Below, one piece after another: positions 58,528 to 64,000 of a stretch of DNA of 64,000 nt (positions are counted from its first letter, which is position 1; each line of letters begins with the position of its first letter). Under the pieces are notes generated by a model that was not told where the DNA came from, searched no databases, and saw only the letters and a program-made list of their open reading frames with translations. Source of the stretch: Luidia sarsii. Lineage: Eukaryota > Echinodermata > Asteroidea > Paxillosida > Luidiidae. The stretch spans positions 7,686,551 to 7,750,550 of the forward strand of contig OX465113.1 of NCBI GenBank assembly GCA_949987565.1. Reading direction: 5' to 3'. A program made the position numbers and the translations under genes.

Positions 58528-59185
58528 ACGAGAAAGATGTAACTGCTCATTGGGATGCTGCTGATAACTGAGAAGCAGTAACAGCGGCTGGTGGTGGTGA
58601 TGGAGAGGGAGGACCCGCCCCTGAACAACTCAACATTGCAGACAACGAAAGGACCCCTGGACCTTCTAAGAGGCTCCAGACATCAACATTGGATCATGGG
58701 GAACTACTACAGTCGGAATCGTCGAGACAGGAGGATGTGGAATTCACGCGACCACACCCTCTTCGGCAACGGCGATTACCGATGTGGCTATGCACAGGAG
58801 ATTTCGTGACATGATTCGCTGAACTTTCGTTGCATCTCACAGGACATAGCAAAATGAACACTGTACCCTGTTCTGGGCTGCAGACCAGAGAAACATGGAT
58901 GATGGCAGTGAGAAAAACACCCAGCAGTTCTGAACTGTGGAATCTCTCAGTAGATCAGGAAGACAGCTCTACAGTCACGTTGAGATGAAATCATGCTACC
59001 TGTTTCGCAAGGACCCCATTGATTGCATTTCCATCAGTACATTTTCATTGTAATAAGCAGACCAAGCCTATAAGGTTGAGTCAAGTGGAGTACATGTATA
59101 GAGGCCGGATCTACAGATGTTGAATGATTAAATTTTGTCATTCATTATTTTACGAATGAATTAGCCAGGCGCAGAGGCGCGCCTT

Positions 59186-59202
59186 TGCAGAGGGGAGGGC
59201 AT
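59186..59202 (+). promoter_or_regulatory. Polypurine tract before the 3' LTR
   Basis: GCAGAGGGGAGGGCAT lies immediately before the 3' LTR start and would prime plus-strand synthesis. Confidence 0.7.
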
Positions 59203-59864
59203 TGTAACAAAATTTAAAAATGAGTTCTTTTTCCTCCTCATTATTGTGCCCCTTAAGTTCCAATTTGTAGCGCCCCCATTTGGTCAATTTTAGCTATGTC
59301 TGGTAGACGTAGCTTTCCCTCTGGGGCACTGCCCAGTTAATACCCTAATTGTTCTTTTGTTGGGTTATTCTAAAGCTGTGTGGAAATTCCCCACAGGGGC
59401 CCCGCCCAGCTATAAAACCCAATAGCAGCATAGTCCAGGGTGGACTTCTGTGGATGGGAGTGGTGGTGGATGGTGGTGAGTTAAGTTTTCTTCTTAAAAA
59501 ACGGCTAAAGTAAGCCTAGGGCAGATGCCCTCTGTTTTGGGGGTTGTTTCTTTGTTTTCATTACTATACTGATATAATTATGTTCGCCATCCACCACCAC
59601 TGACAACCTGGCTGTGTTGTGCTGTTCGGTTTTATTCTTTGTTAAATCCTTGTTTATTTATTTTCGTACCCTGTATTAATTAGTGTTGTATCCCCCATGT
59701 TTGCCCTCATACCACTTGCCCCAGTGCCCTCCCCTGAGCTGTGGCGTCAATTAAATTTATAAATTCTAAATTCATTCTTTGCCTTTTCTTCGTTTTGTTG
59801 TGACTCTGATCCTTAAATTCAACTGGCGGCAGGCCCCTGGTTGGGCACCAGGGGTGCCGTTACA
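59203..59864 (+). repeat. 3' LTR of gypsy element 2
   Basis: 662 bases from TGTAACA to TTACA, with ATAC target duplication on the outer side. A TATAAAA box at 59411-59417 with a GC-rich upstream stretch is the likely LTR promoter. Confidence 0.9.
59411..59417 (+). promoter_or_regulatory. TATA box in the 3' LTR
   Basis: TATAAAA inside GCCCAGCTATAAAACCCAA, located mid-LTR as expected for a pol II LTR promoter. Confidence 0.6.
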
Positions 59865-60019
59865 ATACATAATGAGCGTTTCTGAAATCGGAGAAAAGTG
59901 ATTTCATTTTTCTACCATGTTTGGAAAACCTGTGTAACGTTCTCATGGTTTTTTTTCTTAAGATGTTCATACATGGTCATATCAACTATTGTGAATTTTC
60001 GTTGGAGTTGCTCTCGTGG

Positions 60020-60420
60020 GGGAACAAACCGATGCCATGTATCGCAAGGCAAGCAGCAAATTATGTAAGATGAGAAGACTATCCTTTTACGCCGGTCTTA
60101 ACCAGACAGGTTAGACAACTTGAGAAAATCCAGAAGTGTGCCTACTGCCGTATTATTTCTAAGCAGTATGCTTCGTATTCTGATGCTTTAACGGCTTACA
60201 ACTTAATTCACTCCAAGATCGGAGAGAAAATTATTTTATTTGACGAGAGAGATAGCGCCTCCGAGAGATTCTGAGACTGGTAGGCACCTATGTAATAAAC
60301 CAAAGTATTGTTCGTACAAATGCAGTAGAAGCCTGATTCCTTACCTCACGAACTTATTGAATAATGAAGTTTGAAATCCCAATCTTGCCATCTGACTTTC
60401 AGAGAATCTGGGGTTAATGA
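60020..60420 (+). pseudogene. LINE RT C-terminal scrap
   Basis: The plus strand reads TRQVRQLEKIQKCAYCRIIS and YASYSDALTAYNLI, which matches the C-terminal end of CR1/L2-like LINE polymerases (EKIQKRA..I, YSDAL). Stops interrupt it. Confidence 0.65.
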
Positions 60421-60568
60421 ACTTAATCATAATCATAATTATTATTTTCTCAATTTCTGGAGTGTAATTAATTCGATTCAAATTGAGTATTTTTTTTTAT
60501 AGATACTGCATTTGGTATAAGGAAGTATGTTTCTTACTGCGAGGATGTCTTTTGTTAAACGCAGTGGC

Positions 60569-60733
60569 TGTTGTTACGGCAGTCGTCCGTATGGCTCCCT
60601 GACTTCACAGTATTTGTCAGGATGTTAAGCTCTTGGAACCAGACTATCAGCTAATAGACTGGTTCAACCAGCCTGCAATGCTAACGAAATACAATCAGGT
60701 CAGGGAACCACACGGACGACTGCCGTAACAACA
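60569..60733. mobile_element. MITE of 165 bp
   Basis: Terminal inverted repeats of about 34 bases (TGTTGTTACGGCAGTCGTCC at each end, two mismatches within 34) flank about 97 bases of non-coding sequence. Confidence 0.8.
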
Positions 60734-61270
60734 GCACAAACACCCAATTTCTAACCTAGTTTATGACCAATACTTGTAAATGGGGGGAGAAAATCTGAGT
60801 CATTTGAACATGTATGTGCCTCAATCTGAGGGCCTGACTAATGCATATTACTCTTAAAGACATGACCTAACATTCCAACCATAGTACTTAGGATCAAAAC
60901 GCCAGGCCCTCTACTGTTTTGAGTTTGCATTTTGGCAAATTAAGGAATTTGTTAACACTTATGTATTGACTCTATACAAAAAAGTCACAATTTTACTAAC
61001 CCTGGCATGGATCTCTGTCAATGACATCGCTTGAAGGTTTTTATTATCAGAAAGTAATACACTAATTAATTCATCAGGTTTAACACTCAATAATAAAGTG
61101 CTCAAAATCAATGCAGTATGGGGAAGAATTATGTATTATTTAACTTCTCATTCTACTAATCTACTTTGGAGGAGCACTTAAATGCAAAGGGAAGTCTTTG
61201 ACTCTCACATTGAAGAGCATCCTTGCACTTTTATTTAAATAATACACATACAATTAATTAATGAAAAAAA

Positions 61271-61341
61271 AAGGATAGCTCAAATGGTAACAGCGCTGGT
61301 ACACAAAACTAGAGTTCTCGGGCTAAAGTCTCGGTCCAATC
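61271..61341 (+). repeat. tRNA-derived SINE scrap
   Basis: AGGATAGCTCAAATGG and an eroded GGGCTAAAGTCTC B box resemble the SINE heads at 21579-21954. Confidence 0.55.
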
Positions 61342-61670
61342 AAAGGTTTCTTTGCCATCTGAATTGTTTAAAAATTCAATTTGCTTGATTTACAACTTTG
61401 TCTTAGATAACACAAGCTCACAACACAGACTGTTCAGATCTTTGGACTGGGATATACGGAACAAAGGAATATTTACTTCATCAGTTTATGATGACATTCT
61501 TTGACTGTCGGATTGTACAATTTTCTCACGACTGTAACACAGCAAGTATGCATGAGGCCAATCAATGAATGATGCTGAATGAGAGTCCTTTGCCTGGCAA
61601 CATAGGTGACTACTAAGAAAGGCTGGGTAACAACATTGTATGCCATGAAAATTGGCTGGCAAACTTGTGC

Positions 61671-61803
61671 CTACTTCCATTTTTTCAGTTTCTCTCTTAA
61701 GACCTCTATTCCCTTTGTATTGATACTAGGCAAATACTTTAAGATGGGCTTTAAAGCAGTGATTACACGCTGTCTACAGGCAGCACTTCCACAGTCAATA
61801 AGG
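61671..61803 (-). CDS. PUM3: PUM3 last exon
   Basis: 133 nt: one base of a split Ser codon, 43 codons and stop TAG. The acceptor follows a TTTATGTTTACAG tract. Confidence 0.8.
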
Positions 61804-62543
61804 CTGTAAACATAAACAAAGTAGCAATTGCCATAAGAAAGTTGCAAAGGAATTTCAAATGATGCCCACATCAAAACAACAAAACAAACAAAAGAACAAT
61901 GAAATCATGGTTGGAAGTACTCTTTTACAACAATAGTTAAGCAAAGATCACACAAAATGTTGTGATTACTTCATTATGTACATGTACTGTGATCAAAGTC
62001 CTGCTGTCTATGTCAATTACAAATTGGGTAGATGATGGAAAAAATATGCTGAGGGTAAAATAATGTCATTGTTCAATGAAAGAATCACTGTTTATTTATG
62101 TCATCCAAATTCAGTGAGGATTTGCCCTTCTTAAAGTACCGTAATATGTACTCAGTGCTTTTCCCGATTGCCTGCTGAGCACTCAGTGGTAAGTACGTTG
62201 AAAAGGGCAAACTCTCATTGAATTACATTCTCATTGACGGCAATAACATATATATGATTATATCTATATCTGTAACATCATCCCAATCGTAAATTAAACA
62301 ATCACTTCTGGTATTCTGTATCTAAAAGGTACAGTTGGAACCTGCACGACTTTCATATATTACAAAGCAACACCTAAATGACATAGATGCAGCACATACC
62401 GGTATGTATACTGGATAAATGAATTACAGGGACTGACCTGGCTAGAATTAACGACCCTCTATTTGCCCGAGTCCATGTCTGAAGACTTGTTGGATCAACA
62501 GCATCAAGGAGAACCTCAGAGAACAGTTTGCTACTCTTAGATA
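61671..62543 (-). CDS. PUM3: Pumilio homolog 3, last two coding exons
   Basis: PUM3 (yeast Puf6) is a nucleolar RNA-binding protein of the Puf-A class, needed for large ribosomal subunit maturation. Exons are 62438-62543 and 61671-61803; GT at 62436-62437 and AG above 61803 join them inside a Ser codon. The frame reads SEVLLDAVDPTSLQTW, NRGSLILASLIDCG, ITALKPILKYL and ends INTKGIEVLREKLKKWK, stop at 61671-61673. This agrees with the C-terminal repeat of PUM3 orthologues as I know them (NRGAIIL followed by SKGIEILLEKL). The upstream exons are not in the window; the sequence between 62544 and 63470 shows none. Alternative: another HEAT/Puf-like protein, but the motif order fits PUM3 best. Confidence 0.8.
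62438..62543 (-). CDS. PUM3: PUM3 penultimate exon
   Basis: 106 nt (2 + 34 codons + 2), from an ATACTCAG acceptor to the donor GTCAGT. It carries LLDAVDPTSLQTWTRANRG. Confidence 0.72.
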
Positions 62544-62959
62544 CTGAGTATAAAATGGGTACAAAAGGTCAAATTACAATTCACATTACGATGTCTAATC
62601 TCATGCTACATAACAATGGACAGAATGTCTGTTTCAATAAAATCTACTACATAACACTTCGTACAAGCTTTCAGAGGGTTAGCATATTCTGGTCCTTGGG
62701 CAGAGATGTAACACAAAGGATGATTCAAAGCAAAGCCAAGCAAGTCCGGGGTATCGCCAGCTTTACAAAGATTAGAACCACCCGCAAAATGCTAATTAAT
62801 ACGGTAAGTTTACATTCCTCCTGCAGGAAGGCTAAGATTGTATAGAGATTCATGGTCTAGGACCATGAACACAACTTGTTGATATAAAATTGCTTTAACC
62901 TCATCATATTACATGTACCTACCCTTGTAAGTTATCCTTTTCTCCTGAAGAGGAAGAGA

Positions 62960-63060
62960 CAACAGTCTCCTGACGATGAGCACAGTACACACTGCTTGAA
63001 ACGTTGAGTCACTGGCTCTTTTCAGAGCCACACTCAGTCTCAAAAGAGATGATACACATG
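62960..63060 (+). repeat. Repeat with hammerhead-like core and histone-type stem-loop
   Basis: CTGACGA (62970-62976) and GAAAC (62998-63002) enclose a possible stem AGCA/TGCT, the arrangement of a hammerhead catalytic core. Twelve bases on, GGCTCTTTTCAGAGCC (63014-63029) followed by ACA matches the histone mRNA 3' stem-loop consensus. No histone gene lies upstream. It sits in the PUM3 intron or 5' side. Confidence 0.55.
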
Positions 63061-63474
63061 GTGTCACCGCAAACCAATTAATAATAATTGTTTCCACCAT
63101 GCAATCCTTCAAGTCTTTTCTAAGAGACAACTGATAAGGAAGTCTTGTCTTTGCTTCAAAAGCAAGTGATTAATAAAATCTCCGAGAGATATTAAGCTCC
63201 TTTCAACAATTTTGTATAATTCCACAGAAATCGGGGGACCTCTTTCCCCCTTTTAACCAATTAAACGTGTTTGTGGAATACCAATATTTTCAGATGGACA
63301 TGTTCAAAGACGTTGAGGAACGTCAGAGGGTACAAACCCTTAGTTGGCTTTACCACTACTACTCTTACTGTTTGCTCTGATTTTTTCCATACTTCTTAGA
63401 TGTCTTTTTACACTCTGGCTGTTTTTTTCCCCCTGCATGGATTATCTAGCATATGACAAAAGATATCTCTAAAG

Positions 63475-64000
63475 GAATCTCGTAGACGGCACCTCCGCGT
63501 CTTTCCAGGGGGACAGGGTCCTTGGGGTGTACAGCGAACCGTAAACTGTGTACCGCAAACCCACACACACCGACCAGTACCTGGCTTACGACTCCCACCA
63601 CCCTGAATCTGTGAAGCGTGGAGTGGCCAAGTGCCTCTTTGACCGTGCAGCGCGTTTGGTTACCAAACCGCGCTGTACGGCCTCAGAGAAACGCTATGTG
63701 CACACTGCACTTAGCGAACGGATACCCAACCCCCTTCATCCGTCGCTCTTCGAGACCCAAGGTGAGCACCGATATGGAGCGGGTTGAGTACAAGTCCTTC
63801 GCTGTACTCCCCTTCATGGACGGCGTCTCCGGACAGTTGAGGAGAATCCTCGAGGGACACGGTATCCGTACCGTGTTTCGTTCCTCCACCACCTTGAGGA
63901 ACCAACTCGTCCACCCCAAGGACCCTGTCCCCCCGGAAAGACGCGGAGGTGTCGTCTACGAGATTTCGTGTGGCGAGTGCAACCAAGTCTACATCGGCGA
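63475..64000 (+). mobile_element. Penelope-like element running off the window
   Basis: From about 63548 the plus strand encodes the end of a Penelope-like RT (YRKPTHTDQYL, VKRGVAKCLFDRA), shifts frame near 63780 and continues with PFMDGVSGQLRRIL and the GIY-YIG nuclease (GGVVYEISCGECNQVYIG). The first 55 bases (63475-63530) are an inverted copy of 63912-63967. It is a different family from the copy at 7549-10025. Confidence 0.82.

Larger units (their letters stand above)
56798..59864 (+). mobile_element. Ty3/gypsy element 2, deleted copy
   Basis: TGTAACA starts at 56798 and TTACA ends at 59864, bordered by ATAC (56794-56797 and 59865-59868), so insertion ends are intact. The 5' LTR keeps only its first 123 bases or so (to about 56920) and then runs straight into RNase H. 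Integrase and a complete 3' LTR follow. Confidence 0.9.

Noticed and set aside
61486..61680. Separate minus-strand frame after the PUM3 stop
   Set aside because: It overlaps the PUM3 stop region in another frame and has no domain; it is 3' UTR.
63014..63029. Histone gene 3' end
   Set aside because: The stem-loop fits, but no histone coding sequence lies upstream on the plus strand, so only the motif is reported.

Overview
This window looks like nuclear DNA of a metazoan, most likely a marine invertebrate. Two host genes have clean GT-AG introns, and between and inside them lies a dense load of Penelope-like, DIRS/Ngaro, Ty3/gypsy, LINE and DNA-transposon remnants of the kind common in cnidarians, lophotrochozoans and invertebrate deuterostomes. 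I cannot name the species. No prokaryotic gene organisation is present.

Host genes, both on the minus strand. (1) Positions 213-23063 carry the first 16 coding exons, 971 codons with every intron phase consistent, of an axonemal inner-arm dynein heavy chain that I recognise as DNAH2. The rest of the gene lies off the left edge. (2) Positions 61671-62543 carry the last two coding exons of a PUM3 (Puf6/KIAA0020-type pumilio) orthologue. Its 5' part lies off the right edge or beyond a Penelope-like insertion. The roughly 38 kb between the two genes holds no host gene that I can recognise and is an island of nested mobile elements.

Layout. 0-23 kb: DNAH2 exons. Their introns hold a TTAA-flanked DNA element (6914-10117) with a Penelope-like element (PLE) nested in it, further PLE scraps, a THAP-domain scrap, a Tigger/pogo transposase whose 3' end has become a 21-bp minisatellite (14854-17600), and an inverted pair of tRNA-derived SINEs. 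23-29.5 kb: no genes; TAG/CTA arrays surround a head-to-head pair of copies of an unnamed TIR element (26024-28188), and a third copy sits at 54977-56436. 29.5-43.1 kb: a Ty3/gypsy element split inside its reverse transcriptase by a LINE with a 10-bp target-site duplication. The LINE is itself split between endonuclease and RT by a block holding a 26-bp minisatellite and a minus-strand Ngaro-type tyrosine-recombinase retroelement with an SGNH hydrolase. 43.1-53 kb: DIRS-type fragments, LINE tails and an opposed DIRS RT / tyrosine recombinase pair. 53-55 kb: a CpG-rich, palindrome-rich stretch. 56.8-59.9 kb: a second Ty3/gypsy element with a deletion-truncated 5' LTR, RNase H, integrase and an intact 3' LTR with ATAC duplications. 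59.9-64 kb: LINE scrap, a MITE, the PUM3 3' exons, a hammerhead-like plus histone-stem-loop-like repeat, and another PLE running off the window.

Almost every mobile-element gene is broken by stops or frameshifts, so the only genes here likely to act in the cell are DNAH2 and PUM3. The most unusual signals are the hammerhead-like and histone-stem-loop-like motifs side by side in one repeat (62970-63029), the three-copy unnamed TIR element family, the three-level nest, and two long minisatellites inside mobile elements.
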